This document shows, in pieces, positions 10,253 through 22,015 of a stretch of DNA of 64,000 nt. How positions within the stretch are numbered: the stretch's first letter is position 1; each line of letters opens with the position of its first letter. The notes beneath the pieces are model-generated. The model was not told where the DNA came from and made no database searches. It was given only the letters and a program-made list of their open reading frames with translations. Position numbers and translations under genes: made by a program. Source of the DNA: Allodiplogaster sudhausi (Eukaryota; Nematoda; Chromadorea; Rhabditida; Diplogasteridae); contig CALZFC010000105.1 of assembly GCA_945643635.1 (NCBI GenBank), forward strand, positions 866,001-930,000, given 5' to 3'.

Positions 10253-13200
10253 TCATGGGTTGGGAAGAGATGCGCCAGGCGACGGACAATTCACAGTGGA
10301 GTGGCCAAATTCTGTAAAATGTCAGTTAGGAAAGAAAAATGGAAAGGTTTGCACACCAACCTTCACAGGAGTCGCAATACTCGCGCGGAGGGGGGCGCTT
10401 CTTGGTGCGCGTCGGGGGAGGGGACTGACTCTGCATTGATTGAGTTGGGCAATCCTGCAAGAAGCCAACTCAAAACTCCTTCTTAAGATGCCAATGCAGA
10501 AGTCGAGCTCACTTCACTGGAATTCTTATACTTACTTATACTTTATTTACGCACACCTTAGTGATACGTGGAGGTAAAATTTAGCGAGTAAAAATAATAA
10601 ATAAAACAAATGAAACTGAATGAATATAAATTATAAAGATCATGAAACAACCGAAGGCTTATTGCTGGCAATAGCATTGAATAACTTCGCGGCGCGGATA
10701 GAGAAGGAATGAGTGAAAGTGATGGGGGTGACTAAGGCACAGTTTTCTATGACCAAATATGAGGCGTCGAGCCAGTGTGAAATTAAAATCTTCCCGACGC
10801 GCTCTAAGAGAAGGGAGGGAAAGGATCTTGATTGTTGTTAGTACTTACAAGGGAATTGTCTCAGCTTCCCCCGAGGTTATGAAATGAGCTATATACCGTT
10901 CGAAAGCTCTCGTCGAGTTGAAAGCGAAAATCATAATAAAAATTCCAAACGGATTATATTTATCAATCGGGATTTTAAAAAGTGTCAAAAATTCAACCCC
11001 CCCCCCTCCCCGAATTCACCTGTAATCCATAATTCAGGCATTTGCAGCCGAAAAGGTTGAGAAACCGAGAGGAGTGTATTTATACGGAATGGTAACGAGT
11101 TCCTTTTGCATAAACAACGAGATTCAGCTAGAAATAACACATCCTACCTGTTTAAGGTAATAAAATGAAAGCTTTTTAGATATATTTATATTTTACGATC
11201 TATTGTATTTTATATCGGGATCTAATGTACAAACTATTATTTTTCATGTTAAAAACGACTTGAAAACATGGAATTAGTGTCTAACAACTCAAAATTTGTT
11301 CTTAAAAAAACATGCCTCAACTCCACACAAAACAGATAGCTTTTCACCATAAACTCGGGGGAAGCCGAGACCATTCCTTTGTTAGGGATAAAAAGTAACC
11401 TCAGTGTCGTGCAAGTCAAAGAAGTCACAGATGTCGCAGAAGAGTCTCGGCTTTGGAAGTTCTTTCTTAACTGGCCGACTCGTCAGTTCTGATGAGGATC
11501 TGGAAACGGAAGCAGAATTGAAGAACGAAGAGAACAGAAGAGAGTGACAGAACGAACGATCTAACTCGGGATATCCGAAAGATCGAAGGATCCCCACTTC
11601 CTCTTTCAGTTTCTCTTCCTTCTTGCGTTGGTCGGCTATTATTGAGTTCAGGAATTCAATCTAGATAAACCAAGAGTTCATAAACTGTAGTGAAAAAATG
11701 TAGTGGAAATTACAGCAAACATTTCGAGCAATAAAACATAGAGATGGAATAATGGAGAAGTCTAACTTGATATTTGAATGCAGCAATTTCATCTTGACTT
11801 GAAGAAGACAGAGTACTAGCTGCGGGCTGGTTATTTCGATCATTCTAAACAAAGCAAAAGAAGGCATCGCAAATGATAGCAAACTCTCAACCTCGCATAG
11901 AATCTGTGACAACTCCGCCACTCTCGACTCCAGCTTCATCTGGAAACAAACAACATTTTTGGAATGAAGGGCTTCGCCAACAAACCTTCTCGATCGCAGC
12001 GACAGTTACTGCGTTCTCAAGCTGAGCGTTCTCGGTTTTCATTTCTTCCAATCTATAAAGGAGACATTTTGAGTGCCTTCTCGAGAAGTTTAAGCCGTGG
12101 TAAAAAAAAACGAACTCCCTGCTCTTCTTGTTAAGTTCGTCGGCCGTTTCATGAAGCTGTTCAACGGAGAGAACAAGCTCGCCTTTCCTTTTCCTTCAAT
12201 TACCGTCTTTAACTCTGCCAAGCACAAATCTGGCTTTATCTCTGTCAAGCATATATCTGAATTTCACTAACATCTCGGATTCCTTAGCCTTTTCTGACGA
12301 ACTATCCACCATCCTTATCTATAAAAAAAACCGATATCTTCGTAAAGTTTTAAAGTGGAATTAAAACTGGAGTAGGAAAATGAATAAATATGAGATAAAT
12401 TGTGCCAACCTCGGCAGCAGCGTCAAGGGCACCCGCTGTTTCTTCCAGTTCTTTCTGTGCCCTAAACAAGAAGACTCGAGAAGTGACTCTGACTGAGAAC
12501 TCGAACCTGGCGAGTTCCTCCTCAAGCTGCTTGACTTGAGAAGAGAGCCAAGTCACTTTTTCTTTTTGCTCTGCCCATTCCGTTGTTCTCTCGGCTTCCC
12601 CCTTTTCCAGCTAAAACATTGACAAAAGAAGGGAACAGATGAAAAAGGGAAAAGAAATAGTAAAAGCAGGCCAAACCTTGGAAATCAGTTCACGAATTTT
12701 TCCATCGGAAACCTGAGATGTAATCGCCGATTCTGCCTCCACTTCCCGCAGCCGCCCTCTCAATCTCAAAACAACTCTCTTTCTCTTTCTCTCAAAGCTT
12801 CCATTCATAAAAACCTTTTCTCTCTCTCTCTCTCTCTCCTTCGTCTCGCATTCTCTTTCCTTTCTCTCTCCTCAGTCTCTCTCTCTCTCTCTCTTTCTCC
12901 TCTCTCTCCTCACTCTCTCTTTCTCCTCTCTCTCCTGACTATCTCTCTCCTCACTCTCACTCCCTCACTCTGTCCTCACTCTCTTTCTCCCCTCACTCTC
13001 TTTCTTTCTCTCTCCTCACTCCTTGATGAGATCCCCTTCCTCCTTGACACGCTGATCGGCGTCCCTCTTTGCTCTGAACATAACATTGAAAATAGGCACG
13101 CCCAAAGAAGAGATAAAAGAGAGAAAAGAATACAGAGAAGAACGAACACATCCAAAGTGTTCTGAAGAGTGTTGATTCGTTCTTGCAGAGCAGTCTTCTC

Positions 13201-13469
13201 TTCAACCTCCCCTTCGATCCTTCTTTGTAATTCCATCAGATGCTGACGGTCGGATTCCACCTCAAAATTATATTACTTTTATACCTTGGTGCCAAACAAA
13301 GCCAAAACTGTTACCTGACACTGAAGAATAGAACGTTCTTCGGAAATTTCTGCATTCCTCTTCAGGGTAGAATCAATCTCAGATTCTAGTCTCAAATAGG
13401 AAAAAAAGCAACTGTGGCCAGTCCAAACTATGAAAGCATGAAAAATTTACAAAAATTACATCAAGAGTA

Positions 13470-13508
<39 letters not shown>

Positions 13509-13511
13509 GAT

Positions 13512-13594
<83 letters not shown>

Positions 13595-14139
13595 ATATAC
13601 ATGTATATATATGGATATAATAAATAAATAAATAAATAAATAAATATATATATATATGTATGTATGTATAAGATATAAAAAGAGAGCAGACGGGCAAGAC
13701 CAACTCGCGAATACGTGTTTCAGTAGTTGCTGTACTCTCTTTCCACTTCTCCAAGTCCGCCTCTTTCAGCTTCATATCCTCATGCACTTTCGATAACTCT
13801 TCACTGATGCTGAAAAGAAAGAAATAAATAGCATGAGAAGAAAGGAATAAGTAATAAAGAATAACCTTTTCAGTCTCTCTTCTGCTCCCCTTTCCTTCTC
13901 TTTAAGTGAAACGACTTCCTAAGAAAAAAAGAAATGAAATAAGACAAGAATATTTTAAAATTAAGTATGAAGATAACCGAGGCATGGCTCTGCTTCTTTC
14001 TCTCCAACTCTTCCCGCAACTCCTCCAATTCGTTCTGCAGCCTGCAAGATTCACTTTCAATGTACAAATATTTAAGCAAACTACGGCGTGAATTAATACT
14101 TTGGAGTTTCTTCTGAGAATGACAGGCACAGAGAGAGAG

Positions 14140-14226
<87 letters not shown>

Positions 14227-16201
14227 TGAGATGAGAGCACAGAGATGAACTGACGAGTGAATAGCGACGGTAGCTTCATCGCTCTTTTGCTCCAACACTG
14301 CTGCCTGGTCTCTCGCCTCCTTGCACTCCTCTTGAGCCTTATCTCTCTGCGAGGAAGCTGCTTCAACCATCCTGAATGGTCTTATAAACATGTTTAACGT
14401 CTAGAGATGCAAGTAATAAGAAACTTCTTAAGCTGGTCTCGCCCGACAGAGAGAAGAGAGATCTGGTTGAGTTGATGCTCAAGCTGAGCAGCCCGCTCCT
14501 TTTCATCGCCTTCACACGTATCCATCTCACATTGGCATAGGTTAAATAGAATACAAGAAGAGTGAAACAGAAGAAGGAACGTACCGATTTTAGCAGAGCA
14601 CCATGCAACTCTTGTGATTTCTGGCATTCCACTTCAGCTATTCTTCTGGCTTCTTTCTCTCTTGCCATCTCTGATTCCAGCCTAAACATAATAAAGATAG
14701 TCTAACCAGAATGAAGCAGCTCAAACAAGTAAAATATGCACTGCGAGAGATTGGACTGAAGAGTATGGAGAAGTGCCTTGTCCTGGCTCTCCGCTTCTTC
14801 TCTCCTCGCTTTAGCTGCCTTTAATCTACAACTTTCTTTTCAGAATGTTCACTGAATGAGAAAAGGTCAGATGCTGCAAGCGCAGTAAAATTTCTCATGG
14901 TTAGAGAATACCTGCTGAGTTCTTCATGCAGGGAATTCATTCGACTGATCGCTTCTTCTTTTGACAAAATCGCCTCATTTAGTCGAGCAACAGCTTCTTC
15001 GTTTGTCTACAAAGTTACTACTTCTGCTGCCCTGTGCTGTCTCCTCGTTCTCTATCTATCTCTCTCTCTCTGTCTCTCTCTCTCTCTCTCTCGCTCTCAT
15101 CTCTCTACTTCCCTGCTGTCGTTCAGAGTACCTTAAAATGATGAGATTCGAATGCATCCCTTGCCTCCTGCTCCTCAGCCAACTTTTTTTCCATGCTAAA
15201 ATCGACAGTAACCAAACCTTTTCAACCGGAAAAGGGCTGACAATTTCAACTGAGATTGAAGATCAGCATTACACTTCAATTGCGCAGCGAGTTTATCCTT
15301 CGCAGCTTCAAGAACAAAATTTCTTTCAGATAGGAGGCCCTCTAGCCTGAAAGAAAGAAAGGAAAGATAGACGATATACTGAAAGAATTTAACCAAACGA
15401 GAGAACAAACCCGGAAATCGACAACTCCATTTCCTCGATCTGTTTCTTTGCCGACTCAACTTGAGCTGCAGAAGTCGTAAGCTGAAAATACCAATGTAAG
15501 CTCAACCTAAACACCACACAGTTCCCCTCAAGGAAACTAACGGCAGCTTCAAGAGTCTTCGCAGTCAATGCGCTAACTTCCAATTCCGCGATGTTTTTCT
15601 TGTAGGAGGCGGCTTGCTCTTCCAACCTAAATAAAACGTGTTGCATATATTTAATAAACTTTTTAAAGGAAAGAACTTTTTAAAGGAAAGACTGACATAG
15701 AGATTTGAGTTTCCAAAAGCAGCTTAGTTTCATTGAACGACGAAAGCTTCTCCTCGGATTCTCGATTCTTCGCTTCACTTATCGACAGCTGAACAAATGA
15801 CCAAGCAACAGTTAATCCACAGGAAAAAACTTGGAAAAGGGTAATTTAACCTGCTGGCGCAGTTCCTCATTTTGTCTCGCCTCGCTAGAAATAAACGTAT
15901 TTATTACAAAAATGGGTCTCAATTTTGCCGACACTAAAAAAAGCGTGACGGCTAATTTTTTGTTGACAACAATAACAACTCACTGTTCCACTTTCTGGCG
16001 AAGTTCTGTTAGCTCCTCCTTCGCTTTCTGTAGCTCCTGATTGTGAGCAATTTTTTTAAAATTTGGATATGAAAATAAAACAAAACTCAGAAACATACGA
16101 GTTGAGCAGTCTTCGCTTCTTCAGCATCTGTTGTTTCTCCAGGTGACTCTTTCATCTAGAAGTAATAGGCGATTTGTTTTTCTTTTACAAACGAGTGAAA
16201 A

Positions 16202-16232
<31 letters not shown>

Positions 16233-17918
16233 ACCTTAAGAAGTTCTTGGATGCGCTTTTCTTTGTCGCCGCAGTTGATTATCTCCTCTTCCAGTCGAAA
16301 AGCAACATCTTCCAGTTCTTTCTCCTTCTCAATCACTTTGAACTTCATTTCTCGTCGGTCAGCTTCCAATTTCTCCATGCGTGCCCTCTTAAATAAAAGT
16401 AAGCTATTTTGAAACTAAAAAAGTGCATAAAAAAGGAATGATATCAAGCGAAATTGAACCATTTCAAGGTCGATACTGGAACCCGGAGAAGTGGCGCGTT
16501 CCTTCTCTAAGGAATCGCATCGCAATCTCAGCACGGCCATTTCCTTCCTCTCTTTTTCTCTCTCATCCATCAACTGCTCAATCTGTTCATCCCGCTGTCT
16601 AACAATTCCCTAAAATTACTTCAGAGTTCACCTTTTTTCCGTCATGTTTTCGACCCTAAAATACCCAACGTCTTCAATACTAAATTTAAAAAATTTAATT
16701 ATTTTCTTAATGAAGTTTCTGCAGCCGAATTTTTTATGCATTACGGTCGACAAGAATGTACGTGACATTATCGGAAAATGAAACCTGTAGCGAGCGGATG
16801 TAAGAATCGGCTTGTGAGCCGGTAGGAGTCGCCTGCAAGAGAGAAGAATGAGCTGGTGAGAAGGAAGGGGAAAGATGACATTGGAGGGAAGATTGCGACG
16901 AAGAGCAGTGGAGAAGGAAGACGAAGCGGAGCAGAGCGACTCCTGGCTTCCCGTTCTTTGCCGCAGCAGGCTCGTTTTGTTGTGATGCACACGAATCTTC
17001 GAAGGAGTCGCAACAGGCGCCTTCTCTGTTTTCGTTGCGGGGGCGAACAAGCCGAAGAGAGGCTTGCATACGAAATATCGCTTGCCCTTCATATAAGTAA
17101 TCTCAGCATAATCAACAACTTAACATTCTCAAGTTTCGCAAGCATGCAAGAAAGGAAACTACAATGTAAGACAAAGAGAGATATCAAAATGGGCAGTAAT
17201 CACCTGGACACTGCCATCGTTCTTTCCATGTGGAGTATCAAGTTCAACTCCAGCCCAGATTCCTTGCGCAAATTCAGTAGGCCCCAGAAACCGAAGTATG
17301 CCGATTTTGCCTCCAGACACGATGACCCGTTCACCAACATCAAACCTAGAGAATATTCCCAATCTCATAGTCCAAAATATGACGCCAAAGAAAACACTTT
17401 GATGTCTATTAATATCTCAACCTACCCGAATTCAGAAGCATATTTACTCGGTAGGTCCCGCGCAGGAGAACCAATTCCGGGCGATGCAGCAGCTATCCGC
17501 TCCAGTTTACTCGATTTGCAGAATAGACCATGGTCTTTCTCGCACTAAACTACTAACAATTGAAACCAATCTCAAAAATAATAGTACAATACAACAAAAG
17601 ATAAAGAGAGTAAGCAAAACATACCGAAAAATAGAAAACTCCCTGAACACTGCCATCATTCTTCCCTTCGGGTTTGTCGAGGATCACGCCAATCCATTCT
17701 CCGGGAGCAAATTTGGTATGGCCGACAAAGGCAACCCTACCACTCTTGTCTCCAGTTCGGACGCGATCTCCAATCTGCCAGTCTCCGACTCCACTTACAC
17801 ACGACGAATTCGAGTAAAGCGACTCCCGACCTGAAACATACAACCCTTGCTCCTGCCACCGCCACAGAAACGATCAATTCATAAACATACTCGCTGATCT
17901 CGAAAGACGAGAGCTCAT
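10253..17918 (-). CDS. CLIP1: CLIP-170 family microtubule plus-end protein
   Basis: 39 exons give 1150 residues with every phase closing. From the start: ATG 17918-17891; CAP-Gly 1 in 17830-17625 and 17544-17426; CAP-Gly 2 in 17345-17204 and 17086-16880, each with a GKNDGS core. A Ser/basic linker follows, then about 30 small coiled-coil exons (16609 down to 11566). The C terminus has two CCHC zinc knuckles: '[15 protein letters not shown]' split across 11499-11400 and 10454-10361, and '[14 protein letters not shown]' finishing in 10311-10253. CLIPs track growing microtubule ends and recruit dynactin through the knuckles. The homologue lacks a clear EEY/F tail. The starts or ends of exons 15, 22 and 32 have near-equivalent alternatives. 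An acceptor-like 'cccttcag' lies 11 nt before the ATG. The intron between exons 37 and 38 (945 bp) holds a LINE remnant. Confidence 0.93.
10530..10820 (-). mobile_element. 3' end of a LINE inside a CLIP intron
   Basis: Read on the minus strand, a frame from about 10805 to a stop at 10640 ends in '[18 protein letters not shown]', the R-A-x-x-x-(W/F)-N motif that closes many CR1/Jockey ORF2 proteins. A short 3' UTR and a TAAG-type simple tail follow near 10530. Only the last roughly 300 bp remain, so it is a 5'-truncated insertion in the same orientation as CLIP. Confidence 0.6.
12815..13018. repeat. (CT)n-rich tract in a CLIP intron
   Basis: An imperfect CT/CTTT tract between exons 27 and 28, reading as GA on the sense strand of CLIP. 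Confidence 0.9.
13483..13672. repeat. (GA)n-(TA)n-(TAAA)n compound microsatellite
   Basis: A GA run, then about 75 bp of almost pure TA, then a TAAA run and more TA, all in the CLIP intron between exons 24 and 25. A (GA)n tract of similar kind lies at 14131-14226 in a neighbouring CLIP intron. Confidence 0.95.
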
Positions 17919-17999
17919 GATCGTGACCCCTGAAGGGATACAGATCACCTAGGGCCTCGTATGCCGTAGCTAAATCAACATATGATATTGAGGGACCGT

Positions 18000-18850
18000 G
18001 TCAGATGAGCAACGATCATTATAGCCATACATGTTAAAATGGACATTTGAGAAACGTATTTATAGCAATGGGCAATTGAGCAACGGAGCCGAATCGCAAC
18101 GGAAGGGCGGCCATTTGAGCAGCAAGTCAAAATAGCAACGGGGAAATAGAGCAAAGGTGACAAACGAGCAATCAGGAAACAGAGCAACGCGACAAATGAG
18201 CAACCGGTCAACATTTGTGGTAGGGGGGCCTATGAGACCTCACGGGTCCCGACCGCGACATTTGAGCAACGGGACAATTGAGCAACGGGCTAGATCTTCT
18301 TTCCTGGTATAGGGGTCTATGAGACCCAATGGGTCTCGACTGCGACATTTGAGCAACGGGACAATTGAGCAACGGGCTAGATCTTCTTCCCTGGTATAGG
18401 GGTCTATGAGACCCAATGGGTCTCGACTGCGACATTTGAGCAACGGGACAATTGAGCAACGGGCTAGATCTTCTTCCCTGGTATAGGGGTCTATGAGACC
18501 CAATGGGTCTCAACTGCGACATTTGAGCAACGGGAGAATTGAGCAACGACATTTGAGCAACGGGCTGAAACTTTTTCTCTGGTATAGGGGAAGGGGGTCT
18601 ATGAGACTCAATGGGTCCCGACTGCGACATTTGAGCAACGAGACATTTGAGCAACGACATTTGAGCAACGGGCTGAAACTCTTTCTCGGGTATATTGGGT
18701 GGGGCTATGAGACCCATTGGGTCCTGACTGCGACATTTAAGCAACGGGACAATTAAGCAACGGGCATAATCCTTTTCGCTGGTATACAGGGGCCTATGAG
18801 GCCCAATTGGTCCGTTTGCCTTCACCTGAGACAATTGAGCAATTGGCTAG
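18000..18850. repeat. 87-108 bp minisatellite built on a gagcaacgg core
   Basis: Units beginning 'gcgacatttgagcaacg' start at about 18255, 18342, 18429, 18516, 18624 and 18729. The first four are exactly 87 bp apart and the later ones are 108 and 105 bp because of extra core copies. Diverged core copies extend upstream to about 18000. Each unit has two or three 'atttgagcaacggg' cores and a 'ctatgagacccaatgggtc' segment. Because 87 is a multiple of three, the minus strand is open for 208 codons, but nothing suggests that this is a gene. Confidence 0.95.
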
Positions 18851-19900
18851 ATACATATAATTGAGTATTCATTTTGTCTATTATTAGGGGGACAAGAAGA
18901 CCCAATGTTGCTTGCACCAGCAAAAATTTTGCAATGGGATATATGTATGTATGTCTTTATGTATCTTACGATTAGCAATACGGTTGTTATGTGTGACACT
19001 CATGCAGTTATAGGCAGTACTTGCAGTTAATAGAGTCAATCTGGGAGACTCGAACACGGGGGTGCAGGGAGCAAAATTATTTTCTAATCAACTTTATTCA
19101 CAGGGTTTGTGTGGCATCCTAAGGCCTTCTCAAAAACATTTTTCCAAAAATTATTTTTCTGCCATCCACAGTAGGCGGCGACATACCGAAAATATTCAAT
19201 GACCATAAGATTTTATTTGTTGAGCAAACTAAATTATGAACAGTTACATCGATTGTTAATTATAAAGCGCATAAGAAAGGTAACTATGACTTTCTTTCAA
19301 AAAATTATTGGGCCCCTTTCTGCTTTTCGATCGTTGCAATCAAAAAAATTTCAAACATGACGCACGGCGTGTTAAGGCGATACTTAGTAACATTTTAGTG
19401 TAGCGTCATCGACATTCCATGAACTTAAGACCGGGGAGGTATACGGTAACATTAAATAAAGAGACGCCATGTCATCATACGTTAAAATTTTGAATTTTGA
19501 GATCTCCTGACACGAATTCTTTCATATTGTAGCTTTTTACTAAGTATCATATTTGCACTGCGCTAACACGCCGTCGACGGATTAGGCCTTGGAAACTACA
19601 AAAAAACTAGAAGACTTGATTTGTATAAACTCAAATTTTCAATCATAGTAGGAGTCACAAATTATTAATTGCTTTAATTTTTTTAATATTGAAACTTTCT
19701 AAAGTGATCTGTTCTTTGAATAAAAATAGGAGTGAAAATATGCAAATGTATGCAAATCAAGTGACTTCAAAAATCAAGTGAGGTCCCAGTAGGCCCGCAA
19801 ATTGGGTCCCTGATTAGTTATTTGGAATGGCGGAAGGGTCCAAACTAAGAATATATAACAAAGAACCTCGTCAAACATATAATCTGAGCAACTAGAATTC
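18851..19900. other. AT-rich intergenic sequence, nothing recognised
   Basis: I see no coding potential, splice-supported frame or clear repeat in this kilobase apart from a short 'tatgtatgtatg' run near 18940. Confidence 0.5.
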
Positions 19901-19911
19901 AGACAAGGGGA

Positions 19912-20085
19912 GGCTAGATCCTATTGCTGGTCTCCGAGTCGTCGCTGCATTTCTTCAGCCACAACTTGAACAGGCGGCAGTTCACGGGTCCGTGGCAGTC
20001 ATTCCCGCATTAGAAGCTGAAGCAGTGGCCGCATTCGCACTGCACAATCTCTGACCTCCCTCTGTTTCTTATTGCACCGTCCTTA
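19912..20085 (-). pseudogene. Ariadne-type RBR ligase fragment
   Basis: The minus strand reads 'IVQCECGHCFSF', a stop codon, then 'CGNDCHGPVNC' and 'LFKLWLKKCSDDSETSN'. This matches the IBR (in-between-RING) domain of Ariadne-1/HHARI: C-x-C-G-x-x-F, C-G, H-x-P-x-x-C, K-W-x-K-K-C-x-D-D-S-E-T-S-N. The in-frame stop and the replacement of the invariant Trp after S-N by Arg mark it as a relic. Three more copies of the same exon piece lie at 21.8-22.7 kb. Confidence 0.7.
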
Positions 20086-20207
20086 TTCGTCTTCGATGTC
20101 TGCAGTCAGAGCCGCTGCTTCGGACTCCGACTGGCAGGGAGTCATCGGTTAGCGAGAAGGTGAAGCGGCGGCCACGTCATGCCCATTTGTACTCTCTTGC
20201 TCAAATT

Positions 20208-20208
<1 letters not shown>

Positions 20209-20256
<48 letters not shown>
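20209..20256. repeat. (CT)n microsatellite
   Basis: A perfect CT run of about 45 bp. Confidence 0.95.
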
Positions 20257-20260
<4 letters not shown>

Positions 20261-20367
20261 GTATATAGCCGTTCTATCTGAAGGTGAATGAGTTGCTAGT
20301 TTTGAAGTGGTGAAGTCCCTCAGTCTAAATTTTGCCATACAGGTATGTATGTAGTATGTATGTAGAT

Positions 20368-21194
20368 CAGAGGTGTAAATGGGCCCAAAATTTTTGGGCC
20401 AGCCCGGCCCGTCGGGCCCTAAATCTCGGCCCGGCCCGGCCGGAAATTTCCGGGCCCTGGAATTTTGGCCCGCGGGCCCGTTTGAGCCCGATTTTCAAAA
20501 AAATTTCTGGGAAAAAAGTACACGAGTTACAATGTGTTTTGAAAGTCAGAATTTTTCATGCTCGTGCTATGAACATTCATTTTAATGTATAGAAGTAAGA
20601 CTTTTAGCTGGAAAAATGAACAAATGAGGAAAATTTTCCACCTATCAATGCCACCAGTCGTCCTGACTGGACGACATTGTGTGCTTATCGGGCCCAATCG
20701 GGCCTACTGGCCGGCCCAACTTTTCTAGAGCCCGGCCCGGCCCGGCCCGGGCCCTTGGGAAATTGGGCCGGCCCGGCCCAATTCACGGAGGGTACGGGTC
20801 ATACAAATTCTTCCGGTTTGAGAGCACACCAAATCCGCGTTGCGCCCGTTTCATGCGTCGCGGCTAGGCACAGCATATAGCTCTCCTCCAAATGCATCGA
20901 TCGAAGTGATTTAAACTCCCTCCAAAAGTTACCGTAATATGTGGTCATTAATTTGAAAATTTAGGCAACTCCCTCCAAAAGTTACCGTAATATGTGGTCA
21001 TTAGTTTGAAAATTCTGGCAACTGGCAATTTGCCAGCAATTTCACCTTCGCTAAGGATTTTGAAGTTCCGTTACGTTTGTGTCACACAATACGATTGTGG
21101 AAAACATAAGAAATTTACAGTTCGACGCACCAAAATTCTCTCAAACCGGAAGGGGGTACCCTCCGTGCCGCGGGCCGGCCCATTTACAACTCTG
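20368..21194. mobile_element. hAT-like non-autonomous element (827 bp) with 8-bp TSD
   Basis: The ends are inverted: the left end reads 'CAGAGGTGTAAATGGGCC' and the right end, on the other strand, 'CAGAGTTGTAAATGGGCC'. The element is flanked by a perfect 8-bp direct repeat ATGTAGAT at 20360-20367 and 21195-21202, and 8-bp duplications with CAG-start termini are the hAT superfamily signature. There is no transposase. The subterminal regions are dense in GGCCC/GGGCC words that pair with each other. A longer inverted segment ('cggagggtac..ccggtttgagag') lies at about 20786-20825 and 21138-21175, and a 56-bp tandem duplication ('ctccctccaaaagttaccg') begins near 20913 and 20970. Confidence 0.88.
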
Positions 21195-21604
21195 ATGTAG
21201 ATACACATATGCATGAGGTGGATTACACACTCAGTTTCACTTTCATTTGTTTTCAAAGTCACAAATTGTTACGCAATACCGAGGATATTCAGAAGCACTT
21301 GGAGTGTGGGATGAGCGAGAGAGAGATGCCATCTTACTCGACTTGTTAGAAGTGACAGAAGAAGAAATGAGAAGAAAGAAAAGAAGGGACAGAAGACAAA
21401 GAGAAAGAGAAGAAAGCACTCTCTCCACTTCTCTCTCTTTCTCTCCTCTCCCCGAATCTGAATTTCTCCGGGAATCTCTGCCACGAACATTCTGGCGGGC
21501 TGCTGAATACTTCTGTTCGCAGGAGCTATAGAGTGAATAGGCTTGGAATGGCTGGCATCTTCCAGAAGAGGAGAGGCTAGAGCAGAGAGGAAAAGAAACG
21601 GTGC

Positions 21605-21715
21605 AGAGCAACAATTCTTTATCGAACGGACTGTTTCCCTCTTTCTCCTGCAGACGATGCACTAGGGTAGACCACAGGAAGTGAAGATCAGCTAGGGAGG
21701 GCATTAAATAAGGAA
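21605..21715. repeat. Inverted copy of the 22.1-kb repeat unit
   Basis: This stretch is the near-exact reverse complement of about 22058-22170, including 'agagggaaacagtccgttt' and the 'ttgataaagaattgttgct' stretch, so parts of the 22-kb tandem repeat are also present in inverted orientation. Confidence 0.75.
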
Positions 21716-21845
21716 ATGAGAAAGGCAATGTGTAGGGAAACATGACACAGAGAAAGATAGTTAACCTGCAATCATATAATCTAAGCAGCTGTGAGATGGT
21801 ACTGCGAGAATGCAGACGTCGAGGCTCTCGAAGGAAGAAAGAAAG

Positions 21846-21905
21846 AGTTGCTGGTCACCGAGTTGTCGCTGCACTTCTACAGCCACAACTTCAGCATTCC
21901 GAAGT
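21846..21905 (-). pseudogene. Ariadne exon fragment with stop
   Basis: The minus strand gives L-K-L-W-L, a stop, then K-C-S-D-N-S-V-T-S-N, aligned base for base with the Ariadne fragments at 19.9 and 22.3-22.7 kb. It is the most diverged of the four copies. Confidence 0.6.
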
Positions 21906-22015
21906 TCATTGGCTCGTGCAAGGCGTTCGTTCTCACTACCTCTCCATCTCCCCTCCATTTCTTTTCGCTCTCTGTTTCCTCTTCTTAGTCTTCTGTATTC
22001 TAGTCTCTTTAGCGC

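Noticed and set aside
10250..10486. Plus-strand ORF at the CLIP 3' end
   Set aside because: It is the shadow of the last two CLIP exons carrying the second zinc knuckle.
18240..18760. CRISPR-like repeat-spacer array
   Set aside because: The whole unit repeats with no unique spacers, and this is a eukaryotic genome.
18208..18834. 208-codon minus-strand ORF as a protein gene
   Set aside because: It is entirely minisatellite with a period divisible by three.
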